The notes under the pieces: model-generated
Database searches by the model: none
The model's input: only the letters and a program-made list of their open reading frames with translations
What the model was told of the DNA's origin: nothing
Assembly: GCF_009601165.1 (NCBI RefSeq)
Contig: NZ_WIRE01000001.1
Coordinates: 3,125,189 to 3,189,188, forward strand
Direction: 5' to 3'
Length of the DNA stretch: 64,000 bases
Source: Alcanivorax sediminis
GTDB taxonomy: Bacteria; Pseudomonadota; Gammaproteobacteria; Pseudomonadales; Alcanivoracaceae
Program-made: the position numbers and the translations under genes
In this document: piece by piece, positions 9,272 to 17,293 of the stretch
Layout: each line of letters opens with the position of its first letter
How positions within the stretch are numbered: the stretch's first letter is position 1

Positions 9272-9920
9272 AGGTGAGTTGCAGCGCCCCCGTATTCCCC
9301 TGCCCTTCCTCGTTCCAGCGACACAGCAATTCAGCCAGCCCCTGGGCCTGTTCTCGCAGGGCATCCAGCTCTTCCTGGCTGCCTTTTTCACCATGGAATA
9401 CCGGCAGCTTGCGCATGGACTGCACCAGTTCATGATCTGGATCTGCCATCCGTTTCACTTCCAGAGTCCAACGGATGTGGTGGACGATCATATGATAAAA
9501 GGCAAGGCGGGTAGACAGGGTGTAAGGGCTGTCATCTTCACTGAAATCATTGAAATCGAGGCTGGCAATCACCGCCTCGCGGGAATTTTCTGAAACGCGG
9601 ATATCGGCACTGCGCGGCGTGCCGAGCAACATCGACAGCGTGCCAAACACTTCACCGGGAGAGACGTAATACAACGGCGGGTGGGAAGGAGAGTCTCCCA
9701 GTACTTCAAGCTGCCCCCGCAGCAGGAAGTAAAGAGTGGAATCCACATCACCTGCGCGAATCACATCATCGCCTGACCCGGCCAGCCATAGCCGGGTATT
9801 GCTTTCCAGCAGGTCAAACTGCTCGGCATCATCTCGAGAAATTTCATTAAAAAAGGGTACGCCGGACAGAAGCTGACGCACTCGTTGCTGGCCGTAATCA
9901 TTATTATTGGCCTTTTCCAT
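9270..9920 (-). CDS. Cyclic-nucleotide-binding domain protein
   Basis: 216 residues. Residues about 20-130 form one cNMP-binding beta-roll (FFNEISRDDAEQFDLL; IRAGDVDSTLYFLLRGQLEVL; PGEVFGTLSMLLGTPRSADIR). The PGEVFG stretch is the phosphate-binding cassette region, but the usual Arg ligand position is not conserved in a way I can confirm. There is no C-terminal helix-turn-helix, so it is not a CRP-type regulator; the C-terminal part is helical and acidic. Function unknown. Its TAG stop overlaps the first heptad of element B. Confidence 0.75.
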   Translation of the reverse strand: MEKANNNDYGQQRVRQLLSGVPFFNEISRDDAEQFDLLESNTRLWLAGSGDDVIRAGDVDSTLYFLLRGQLEVLGDSPSHPPLYYVSPGEVFGTLSMLLGTPRSADIRVSENSREAVIASLDFNDFSEDDSPYTLSTRLAFYHMIVHHIRWTLEVKRMADPDHELVQSMRKLPVFHGEKGSQEELDALREQAQGLAELLCRWNEEGQGNTGALQLT

Positions 9921-10103
9921 CTGTTACCCCACAAACGCTGATGGACTGAAAACCACAATGCTATTCGCCATCGCAGTGAAGAACAATGTCCCACAGAACC
10001 GAATTCACAGTTTCATCCGGGAATGGCACTTTTGGAGCTATCCGCCTCCCGAAACAGGCCGCAGGAACTGCGCCATTGACCTTATGGACAGGTGGACAAA
10101 TAA

Positions 10104-10123
10104 CACTGTTCATATTATCAGTA
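10104..10123 (+). promoter_or_regulatory. SOS box (LexA operator) upstream of lexA
   Basis: CACTGTTCATATTATCAGTA contains CTG-N10-CAG (10106-10121), the core of the gammaproteobacterial SOS box, with an AT-rich middle. It lies about 110 nt upstream of the lexA start, implying a long leader. I see nothing else convincing in the 9921-10234 gap. Confidence 0.75.
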
Positions 10124-10234
10124 TCCATGCTAGGATCGAAATCGATGAGCGACTGTGGTCAATGACTTACAGCCGACAACGGAAATAACGCACCCGTACA
10201 GGCGTCATTTCCCTGTGACCATACGGAGAAGGTT

Positions 10235-10849
10235 ATGAGCAGCAAACTCACTGATCGTCAGCAGCAGGTACTGGATTGTATTCGCGAATGCATCGCAGAT
10301 ACCGGAATGGCGCCTACCCGGGCCGAAATCGCCGATATCATGGGCTTCCAGTCAAAGAATGCCGCCTCTGATCACCTCCGGGCGCTGGAGCGTAAAGGGT
10401 ATATCCGCCTGCACAGTGACCGCTCTCGCGGTATCCAGCTGCTGGACAACGCCTATTGGTCAGAAGAAGAGCTGCCCATTGTCGGTAAAGTGGCCGCCGG
10501 TGTACCCATCGAAGCTATCGAGAACGTGGAGCGTACCGTTCCGGTCCCCCAGGGCCTGTTCAAACAACGCCCCACGTACCTGCTCAAGGTCCAGGGTGAC
10601 AGTATGGTGGATGCCGGCATCTTCGATGGCGATCTGATCGCCGTGCGCAAGTCCAATGTGGCCCGTAGCGGTGAGATTGTTGTGGCCAGAATTGACGAAG
10701 AAGTCACGGTCAAGACGTTAAAACTGAACAAGTCCAGTGCTACCCTGCTTCCTGCGAATGAGGCTTACGAGCCCATCAAGGTGCCAGCCGACCAGCTGGT
10801 AATTGAAGGTATTTTTGTGGGGTTGATCCGTGATCCGAATTCTTACTAG
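10235..10849 (+). CDS. lexA: SOS repressor LexA
   Basis: 204 residues. The winged-helix DNA-binding domain covers about residues 1-70 (LTDRQQQVLDCIRE; GMAPTRAEIADIMGFQS). The self-cleavage site is Ala88-Gly89 in VAAGVP, and the Ser/Lys dyad is Ser123 (QGDSMVDAG) and Lys160 (VTVKTLK). It represses DNA-damage genes and is cleaved with RecA help. GGAGAAGG precedes ATG 10235, and an SOS box sits in its leader. The 3' end overlaps the next gene by 20 nt, so at least three genes form an operon. Confidence 0.97.
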   Translation: MSSKLTDRQQQVLDCIRECIADTGMAPTRAEIADIMGFQSKNAASDHLRALERKGYIRLHSDRSRGIQLLDNAYWSEEELPIVGKVAAGVPIEAIENVERTVPVPQGLFKQRPTYLLKVQGDSMVDAGIFDGDLIAVRKSNVARSGEIVVARIDEEVTVKTLKLNKSSATLLPANEAYEPIKVPADQLVIEGIFVGLIRDPNSY

Positions 10850-11297
10850 CTTGTTCATTCTGGTTATGAGTAGCAGTGTCATGTCAGACGAAAACAATTT
10901 GCTCGCACCCTGCCCGAACTCACCCAACTGTGTATCCAGCCTGAGCGGCAGCAAGGATCACTGGGTGGCTCCGCTCGAGGTGTCAGATAACCGCGAGTCC
11001 AGTCTCCAGCGCGTGCAATCCGTGCTGGACTCCCTGCCACGGGTGGAATACGACGTGGTTGGGCAATCTCGTATCCAGGCCCGCTTCAAGAGCCTGGTGA
11101 TGCGCTTTACTGATGATGTGACTTTCTATGTCCGGGAAAATGGCGTGGTGGAAGTACGTTCCGCGTCACGGATCGGTTACTGGGATTTAGGTGCCAACCG
11201 CCGTCGGGTAGAATCCCTGCGCGTGAAACTGGCCGAGATTCAAACCAATGACCGAAGCGCACAGCTCGACCCTCCTTCCGCCCGCCCAGTGGGCTGA
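10830..11297 (+). CDS. DUF1499 family exported protein
   Basis: 155 residues. An N-terminal hydrophobic signal (MIRILTSLFILVMSSSVMS) is followed by the DUF1499 hallmark CPNSPNCVSS near residue 28 and the conserved ARFKSLVMRFTDDVTFYV stretch. The family is of unknown function, often periplasmic or lipoprotein-like. The ATG lies inside the end of lexA (20-nt overlap) and the 3' end overlaps tatD by 50 nt, which points to translational coupling. Confidence 0.8.
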   Translation: MIRILTSLFILVMSSSVMSDENNLLAPCPNSPNCVSSLSGSKDHWVAPLEVSDNRESSLQRVQSVLDSLPRVEYDVVGQSRIQARFKSLVMRFTDDVTFYVRENGVVEVRSASRIGYWDLGANRRRVESLRVKLAEIQTNDRSAQLDPPSARPVG

Positions 11298-12081
11298 TAT
11301 TGGCGTCAACCTGACAGACAAGCAGTTCCGCGATGACCGCGATGCGGTCATCGATCGGGCCAGGCTAGCCGGTGTCAGCTGGCAGCTGATTACTGGCACG
11401 CATATCGACGAATCCCGCGAAGCCATCGCCCTGGCCGAGCAGCATGACGACCTGTTCGCCACTGCAGGACTCCACCCCCACAGTGCCCGATTCTATTCCC
11501 GGGATCTGGAAAAAGAACTCGCCGATATGCTGCGCCATCCTGCCGTACGTGCTGCGGGGGAAATGGGGCTGGATTTCAATCGGGACTTCTCTCCCCGACC
11601 GGACCAGGAAACCGCCTTTGAAGCGCAGCTCGCTCTGGCAGTTGAAGCGGGGTTGCCCGTGTTCCTTCATGAGCGCGACGCCCATGAACGTTTCCAACCA
11701 ATCCTGAAAACCTTTAGGGATGATTTGGTCGGGGCCGTGGTTCACTGCTTTACTGGTTCAAAAACAGCACTGTTCGACTATCTGGACCTGGATTGTCACA
11801 TTGGCATTACTGGCTGGGTTTGCGATGAGCGACGGGGCAAGGACCTGGCGGATCTGGTCCACAATATCCCGGACAGCCGCCTGCTCATCGAAACCGATGC
11901 ACCCTATTTATTGCCCAGAGATCTTCCTGAAGCACCACCTAAAAAACGCCGCAATGAGCCATCCTTGCTACCCTGGATTGGACAGCGAATCGCCCAGCTT
12001 CGAGGCCAGGAAATCGAGGCGGTGGCAGCCATGACAAGCAATAACGCCAAAGCCCTGTTCGCGGATCGAAAAGCTGGATGA
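11248..12081 (+). CDS. tatD: TatD family metal-dependent DNase
   Basis: 277 residues of the TatD TIM-barrel hydrolase family. Seen are DIGVNLTDKQF (as in E. coli TatD, where other paralogs have HxH), ATAGLHPHSAR, GEMGLDFNRDF, FLHERDAHERF, VVHCFTGSK and the terminal metal site IETDAPYLLPRD. TatD proteins are cytosolic 3'-5' exonucleases linked to repair of oxidised DNA. The ATG at 11248 lies inside the preceding gene. Confidence 0.92.
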   Translation: MTEAHSSTLLPPAQWADIGVNLTDKQFRDDRDAVIDRARLAGVSWQLITGTHIDESREAIALAEQHDDLFATAGLHPHSARFYSRDLEKELADMLRHPAVRAAGEMGLDFNRDFSPRPDQETAFEAQLALAVEAGLPVFLHERDAHERFQPILKTFRDDLVGAVVHCFTGSKTALFDYLDLDCHIGITGWVCDERRGKDLADLVHNIPDSRLLIETDAPYLLPRDLPEAPPKKRRNEPSLLPWIGQRIAQLRGQEIEAVAAMTSNNAKALFADRKAG

Positions 12082-12219
12082 CACTATCCAGTACCCTGAG
12101 CCTCATCACCCCACACCGTGGCTCCTTGGCTGGGCATGGAGAGCCAGAGTGGTGTCAATCTAAAGTGGCCGGATAGGGAACAGGTAGAAGTCAGAACCGC
12201 TTTTTTGTGTCAGCCAGCA

Positions 12220-12528
12220 TCAAGCCCGGTCACTGCGCCAGTTAAATGACACTTTCAGGGGCGGTATGACTTCCCCTTCCGGCTGCCCCACCATTTCCGC
12301 ATGGGCGGAATGATGAAGCAGAGTCGCCTTGGGGGTGGAAACATGGCTGAGCAGGTTGTTGGCATGTTCAGGGCCATTGAAGCGCTGGATCTTGCCATTC
12401 TGATCCACCACCCAGAACCACTCGCCATTGAGGCAGACTCGCACTGTGCACACTGACAGGCAGGCAGAGGTGATCTCGATTTCCTCTACCTGTTGCTTGG
12501 CTAGTTTGTTTGCTGTGATCGTTTTCAT
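12220..12528 (-). CDS. Small protein resembling DUF6482
   Basis: 102 residues from ATG 12528 (MKTITANKLA); a longer frame opens at 12567 with no better ribosome site. No signal or membrane segment. The layout (short N-terminal helix, strand pair with NGEWFWVVDQNGKIQRF, then LLHHSAHAEMVGQ and a hydrophobic end) resembles the DUF6482 family of small Pseudomonas proteins. Function unknown. It converges with tatD. A GACAAT-N10-ATTGTC palindrome lies 45-66 nt upstream of the start. Confidence 0.55.
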   Translation of the reverse strand: MKTITANKLAKQQVEEIEITSACLSVCTVRVCLNGEWFWVVDQNGKIQRFNGPEHANNLLSHVSTPKATLLHHSAHAEMVGQPEGEVIPPLKVSFNWRSDRA

Positions 12529-12567
12529 GCTACAAGGATTACGCCAGGATCGTGAATCCAGCGTCAT

Positions 12568-12831
12568 GAAAAGACAATCCCCCCGGACATTGTCCTAACC
12601 CACATGGACTGTGCTATTGCTGTCCCGAGGAAAAGCAGTTTTACCCCAGATGCCACAGAGCACCTATAGGGAAACCTTTCTATTGCTGCCTGAACCCTGT
12701 CTTCTGGAATCCGGGCTCCGTTTCCAGGCTGGTGGTGATCGCCATGCGAGCATAGGCTCCTACGGCTACCGTTTGTGCATTGCCAAGGGCGCGATCTTAA
12801 TCACGATCAGAAGCAGTCTTTGCGTCATATT
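12568..12831. other. Intergenic region with one palindrome and a solo REP-like arm
   Basis: No credible gene. It contains GACAAT-N10-ATTGTC at 12573-12594 and, at 12754-12765, AGGCTCCTACGG, identical to the right arm of the GTAGGAGC-type element at 17051-17166. Confidence 0.5.
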
Positions 12832-13074
12832 TCAGCCTGAAATGCCTACGGATTTTTGCAGAAACGCCTGCACATCCAGCAGGCCGAATGGCCAGGCCAG
12901 TTCGTGCCCATCACGGGCCAACACCGGAATGCGCTCACCATATTGCGCAATCAGCTCATCATCCTCGGCCACATCCACTGACAGCAGCTCCACATTGGGA
13001 TTGACCATCATCAGCAGGTCCTTTGCCTGCTCACATAGATGGCAACCGAGTGTGGTGTAAAGTACAACGGTCAT
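12832..13074 (-). CDS. Glutaredoxin family protein
   Basis: 80 residues with a thioredoxin-fold N-terminus and active-site pair Cys11-His-Leu-Cys14 (TTLGCHLCEQ), the cis-Pro region ERIPVLA and a short C-terminal helix. This small subtype belongs to the DUF836 glutaredoxin-like group and often sits beside rRNA methyltransferase genes. Its ATG overlaps the rlmKL stop by 4 nt (ATGA), indicating translational coupling. Confidence 0.85.
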   Translation of the reverse strand: MTVVLYTTLGCHLCEQAKDLLMMVNPNVELLSVDVAEDDELIAQYGERIPVLARDGHELAWPFGLLDVQAFLQKSVGISG

Positions 13075-15185
13075 GACGCCTCCACATGACGGATAGCGTA
13101 AAGCACGTGAACCTTGTCATTACGGCGGAAATCTTCCGGGATACTCCAGCGGGTCAGATCCTCCACGTCGTACCATTTAGTGATGGACTCATCGAGTTTG
13201 AAGCGACGGAAATTACAGGAGAAGTAGAGAACCCCACCTGGCTCCAGGCGACGCATGATCTTGCGAATCAGGTCCCCATGATGTTCCTCCACCACAAAGT
13301 CACTACGTGACTTGTTATTGGAGAACGTGGGCGGATCGCAAAACACCAGGTCGAATTGCTCCTTGCATTCATCCAGCCAACGCATGGTGTCGCCACGCTC
13401 AAGGCTGTGCTGATCTGTCGAGAAACCATTCAAGGCCAGGTTACTGGCCGCCCACTCCAGGTACTTCTTGGACGCATCCACAGTCACAGTTCGCTTGGCA
13501 CCGGCCACCGCCGCATGTACGGTGGCGGATCCTGTGTAGGCAAACAGGTTCAGGAAGCGCTTGCCAGAAGCCTCTTCGGCAATCCGGAGACGAATCGGGC
13601 GATGGTCGAGGAACAAACCGGTATCGAGATAATCCTGCAGGTTTACCAGTAGCTGAGCCGGCCCCTCGCGCACAGGCCGGTAGTGCCCCTGCCCGTCCAG
13701 CTTCTGGTACTGCTGTTTGCCCTTCTGCCGCTCACGGGTACGCAGATGCACCTGCTCGCGGTGCACGCCCAACGCAGCACGCACCGCCGTCACCGCCAGA
13801 TCGCGGCGCTCTCGAGCCTTTTCCGGATCGATGGTCTTCGGCGCCTTGAACTCCTGCACCAGTACTTGATCACCATAGATATCCACCGCCACATTGAATT
13901 CCGGTAAATCCCGGTCATAGAGGCGGTAGCACTGGATATCTTCCCGCTCCAGCCAGCGGCGCAGATGTTTGCCGTTTTTCTTGAGTCGATTCACCAGTGG
14001 CATGGCCGCTTCAGGCACATCAAAGGCGGCGCTGTCTGCCACCTGAACGATCTGCGACGGTTGAAGCTGGCGGGGGCTGTAAAGCCGAATAAAATTATTG
14101 AAGGGGCCATTCTTGAGGCGCCACTGGCTGTCCAGTTGCATGCCGGAACGGTCCATCACCTGTGCATCCGCCCCCAACAATACAATCTGCCAGTGTGGCG
14201 CCAGACGGGCCATGATACGACCGAGGCCCAGATGCAACCAGCCGGCTTGCTCCTGCTCATCAAGCCGTTCGCCCCAGGGCGGATTGGTCACCATGACGCC
14301 ATCCTCCGCGACATCCCTCGCCCGCAGTGCACCCAACTCGCGACGTTCAAAATGAATGGCGCTACGCACACCAGCGCGCTCAGCATTCTGCTGGGCCAGC
14401 TGAATAGCCTTGAGATCGGCATCAAAGCCTTTCAGCGACAGCGCCGGTACCGGGCGGTCCGCACTGGCAGCCGCTTCCTCCATGGCCGCCTCCCAAAGCT
14501 GGCGGCGGCAGCCACGCCACTGCTGGAAGCCGTAGTGACGGCGCATCAGACCCGGGGCGCGGCCGGCAGCCATCCAGGCCGCTTCGATCAACAGGGTGCC
14601 CGAGCCGCAGAACGGATCCAGCATCGCGGCTGGACGCTCGGCCTTGTGCCAGCCCGCCGCCCACAGCATGGCCGCAGCCAGGGTTTCACGCAGAGGGGCG
14701 CGGCCACCGGCAAGACGATAGCCGCGACGATGCAGGGGATCCCCCGCCAGATCCAGCCACAGGTGAGCCTCATTCTGATCCAGACGCGCGCGGATACAGC
14801 AACTGCCACGCAGGTCCCGTGAGATGGTGAATTGTGGCGGAAGCGCCTGAATAAAGCGTTTCGCACTAATACGGTTGTCACCACGCACGCCGGCGGCATG
14901 CTCCACATTCACATGGATGGGCGCGTCGTTTCCGACCAGGGCAAGCCAGTCCTGGCTCGCCGCCAGTTTTTCCGGTGCGATATCCGGTGTCACCCCCAGT
15001 GTGGCCAGCGGTAACAGTACCCGCTCCGCCAGACGGGACCACAGACATACCTTCAGGGCATCAGCGGTTCCACCGGAGAATTCGACATGCGCTCTGCCCG
15101 TCTCCGTTACCGATATGCCCAGTGTGGCCAGTTCGTCTGCCAGCAGTGGCGCCAAACCGGGCATGCTGGTGGCAACAAATTCCAT
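13071..15185 (-). CDS. rlmL: Bifunctional 23S rRNA (guanine) methyltransferase RlmKL
   Basis: 704 residues from ATG 15185, with GAGGA 8 nt upstream; the longer frame to 15218 has no such site. The N-terminal half has a THUMP domain and the RlmL methyltransferase (AMLDPFCGSGTLLIEAA; NPPWGERL, the NPPY-type motif for N2 methylation of G2445). The C-terminal half is RlmK (FLNLFAYTGSATVHAAVAGA; CDPPTFSNNKS) for N7 methylation of G2069. Length matches the fused gammaproteobacterial enzyme. The glutaredoxin gene is coupled downstream. Confidence 0.95.
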   Translation of the reverse strand: MEFVATSMPGLAPLLADELATLGISVTETGRAHVEFSGGTADALKVCLWSRLAERVLLPLATLGVTPDIAPEKLAASQDWLALVGNDAPIHVNVEHAAGVRGDNRISAKRFIQALPPQFTISRDLRGSCCIRARLDQNEAHLWLDLAGDPLHRRGYRLAGGRAPLRETLAAAMLWAAGWHKAERPAAMLDPFCGSGTLLIEAAWMAAGRAPGLMRRHYGFQQWRGCRRQLWEAAMEEAAASADRPVPALSLKGFDADLKAIQLAQQNAERAGVRSAIHFERRELGALRARDVAEDGVMVTNPPWGERLDEQEQAGWLHLGLGRIMARLAPHWQIVLLGADAQVMDRSGMQLDSQWRLKNGPFNNFIRLYSPRQLQPSQIVQVADSAAFDVPEAAMPLVNRLKKNGKHLRRWLEREDIQCYRLYDRDLPEFNVAVDIYGDQVLVQEFKAPKTIDPEKARERRDLAVTAVRAALGVHREQVHLRTRERQKGKQQYQKLDGQGHYRPVREGPAQLLVNLQDYLDTGLFLDHRPIRLRIAEEASGKRFLNLFAYTGSATVHAAVAGAKRTVTVDASKKYLEWAASNLALNGFSTDQHSLERGDTMRWLDECKEQFDLVFCDPPTFSNNKSRSDFVVEEHHGDLIRKIMRRLEPGGVLYFSCNFRRFKLDESITKWYDVEDLTRWSIPEDFRRNDKVHVLYAIRHVEAS

Positions 15186-15461
15186 TATGTGTTCCTCGTA
15201 AGTGACTGTTTTGTGCAATCACAGAAATTAAATTTTTAACGTTTTCAGCGCGTTACACAAACCGTCATCTGGCTGTCCTTTATACGTCATATGCTTAAAG
15301 GATTGCCTCGATATTGCTACTTGGTATTCGACACTACTCTACCCGTTTTCCATACTGATTTTGTCGACCCCGGAAGTGAAGTCCATAACACAACGGGCCT
15401 GTTCGCATTGCCCGGGGTTATTTCTTTTTTGTACCGATGTATGTGAAAGGGAAAAGCGTCT

Positions 15462-15668
15462 ATGAAGCGACAAAAACGAAACAGAGACGACCGCGCCTAC
15501 AACCGTGGCTACAACGCTGGCCTCGATGGAAAATCCCGTGAAGACTGCCCCTTTGGCACGCTCCAGGCCAGAACCAACTGGATGGGTGGATGGCGTGAGG
15601 GCCGTACCAACCTCGCTCAAGGCATGCTGGGTGTCGCCAGCATTCAGAACCTGAAAAATATCGGTTAA
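15462..15668 (+). CDS. rmf: Ribosome modulation factor
   Basis: 68 residues, basic, with the Rmf signature: MKRQKRNRDDRAYNRGYNAG, CPFGTLQARTNWMGGWREGR. Rmf dimerises 70S ribosomes into inactive 100S particles in stationary phase. It is about 13 residues longer at the C-terminus than the E. coli protein. AAAGGG lies about 12 nt upstream of the ATG. It stands alone with its own terminator. Confidence 0.95.
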   Translation: MKRQKRNRDDRAYNRGYNAGLDGKSREDCPFGTLQARTNWMGGWREGRTNLAQGMLGVASIQNLKNIG

Positions 15669-15716
15669 TTTATTCCAAGTTCACCAATGCGCCGACGCGC
15701 TCGCGCGCCGACCCAC

Positions 15717-15739
15717 AGGGCCCCACCAGGGCCCTTTTT
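15717..15739 (+). terminator. Terminator of rmf
   Basis: AGGGCCC (15717-15723), loop CACCA, GGGCCCT (15729-15735) and TTTTT, about 50 nt after the rmf stop. Confidence 0.85.
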
Positions 15740-15915
15740 AATGGGCGCTACAGTGCAACGAGCGCTTCGTTCAACGAGTTGAATCTCCTGCAGCGGCTTA
15801 TCAGGCTCACCATCCACCGAACTCAACGATCCGAAAGTCTTTTCAGCTCTTCGAAAACCCGGGAAATTGTCCGGGTTTCCCTATCCAATCAGGTGTCGCT
15901 CGTAGCCTGTACTCC

Positions 15916-16917
15916 CTACTTCCAGGCACGCGCAATCTTGCTGATCAGGCCCGGCCCCTGATAGATCAGGCCGCTGTAGATCTGAACCAGGTCGGCGCCC
16001 AGCTTTTTCTTGGCCAGGGCATCTTCCGCGCTGCTGATTCCGCCCACCCCAATGATCGGGATACGCCCATTGAGAGCCTTGCTCATGGTATCCAGTGCCT
16101 GGTTGGCGATCGGTGTCAGCGGAGCCCCGCTCAGCCCACCCTGCTCATCCCCATGGGGCAAGTCTTTGACACCTTCACGGGACAAGGTGGTATTGCCGAC
16201 GCAAACACCATCAATCCCATGCTTTACAAAGGCTTCTGCCATGGCCTGAAGCTCTGCTTCACTATTATCCGGGGCAATCTTGATCACCAGCGGCACTTTG
16301 CGACGGTGCTGCTCATCCAGTCGATCCTGAGCTTCACGCAGGGTTGCCAGCAGGGAATTGAGAGCATCGCCATGTTGCAGCTCGCGCAGGCCTGGGGTGT
16401 TCGGGGAAGAGACGTTCACCACCAGGTAGGTCGCGTAGGCATGTACCTTCTGCTGACAGATCAGGTAATCGTCTACTGCATTCTCAACCGGAGTGTCCTT
16501 GTTCTTGCCAATGTTGATGCCCAGCACGCCTTCATACTTGCTGTGCTTCACGGCATTGACCAGGTAATCCACGCCCAGATTATTGAAGCCCATGCGATTG
16601 ATAATGGCATCGGCCTTCGGCAACCGGAACAAGCGGGGTTTTGGGTTCCCGGGCTGTGGGCGCGGGGTGATCGTTCCGATCTCGATAAAGCCGAAGCCCA
16701 GATCCGCCAGCCCATCGATACAATCACCGTTCTTGTCCAGTCCTGCGGCCAGTCCTACCGCATTAGGGAATTCAATCCCCATCACCTTCACCGGCGCAGA
16801 GACCTGGCAGCCCGGCCATAGCTTGCCCGCACGCTTGCGCAGCATGGCCAGGGTCAAGTCATGGGACTGTTCAGCTGAAAGGGAGAACAACAAGGGTCGG
16901 GCAAGGGAATACAGCAT
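15916..16917 (-). CDS. pyrD: Dihydroorotate dehydrogenase (quinone), class 2
   Basis: 333 residues from ATG 16917 ([11 protein letters not shown]), the start that matches family length. Class 2 features are the N-terminal membrane-associating helices, [49 protein letters not shown] and [12 protein letters not shown], where Ser is the catalytic base of this class. It oxidises dihydroorotate to orotate with FMN and passes electrons to quinone at the inner membrane. No strong Shine-Dalgarno. Confidence 0.96.
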   Translation of the reverse strand: MLYSLARPLLFSLSAEQSHDLTLAMLRKRAGKLWPGCQVSAPVKVMGIEFPNAVGLAAGLDKNGDCIDGLADLGFGFIEIGTITPRPQPGNPKPRLFRLPKADAIINRMGFNNLGVDYLVNAVKHSKYEGVLGINIGKNKDTPVENAVDDYLICQQKVHAYATYLVVNVSSPNTPGLRELQHGDALNSLLATLREAQDRLDEQHRRKVPLVIKIAPDNSEAELQAMAEAFVKHGIDGVCVGNTTLSREGVKDLPHGDEQGGLSGAPLTPIANQALDTMSKALNGRIPIIGVGGISSAEDALAKKKLGADLVQIYSGLIYQGPGLISKIARAWK

Positions 16918-17005
16918 GGAGGAATCCGCAACTGGTGAGCTGGCGCGCATTATAGCCAAGGGGGACGGCTACTTCGATGCTTTGTGTCGGACAGAGAGAC
17001 GCGGC

Positions 17006-17219
17006 ACGCTTCACGCAACAGCCTTCACGCAAAACCCGCTTTCTTTTACGCCGTAGGAGCGAAGCGCAGCGGAGTAACGCACGAAGTGCGGCCCGCAGCG
17101 ATTAACCGGCCTGCTGTCGATTGCCCCACGACCGGGACAGGATCGCCTGCAGGCAGGCTCCTACGGTAGAAGGGTGCGATGTATTTATGGTTTTGCGTGC
17201 CGGGTGATGCGTGCAGCGG
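17006..17219. repeat. Heptad inverted-array element C (ACGCNNC type) with nested REP-like unit
   Basis: The left array 17006-17033 is ACGCTTC, ACGCAAC, AGCCTTC, ACGCAAA. The right array 17192-17212, read on the minus strand, is ACGCATC, ACCCGGC, ACGCAAA. Both run inward into AAACC. The right side continues with GCAGCGGCCGCAGAGCGGCC into the MMPL operon terminator. The gap 16918-17293 holds nothing else beyond the nested element at 17051-17166. Confidence 0.7.
17051..17166. repeat. REP-like palindromic element with GTAGGAGC/GCTCCTAC ends
   Basis: Perfect terminal inverted repeat CCGTAGGAGC (17051-17060) and GCTCCTACGG (17157-17166), 116 bp overall. It resembles GTAGGAGC-ended intergenic repeats common in Pseudomonas-type genomes. 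It is nested between the two heptad arrays of element C. Confidence 0.7.
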
Positions 17220-17235
17220 CCGCAGAGCGGCCCAC

Positions 17236-17262
17236 AAAAAAAGCCCGGCTTTCACCGGGCTT
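17236..17262 (-). terminator. Terminator of the DUF1302-DUF1329-YCF48-MMPL operon
   Basis: On the minus strand AAGCCCGG, loop TGAAAG, CCGGGCTT followed by TTTTTT. It lies 32 nt after the transporter stop and is directly followed by the right arm of element C. Confidence 0.9.
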
Positions 17263-17293
17263 GCACACACAACCAACGAAATCAGCGCGCCGG

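Noticed and set aside
9907..10188. Plus-strand 93-codon frame upstream of lexA
   Set aside because: No ribosome site, overlaps the SOS box and has no recognisable family.
17051..17166. GTAGGAGC-ended element as an insertion sequence or MITE with target duplication
   Set aside because: No coding capacity and no clear target-site duplication at the ends; REP-like is the safer call.
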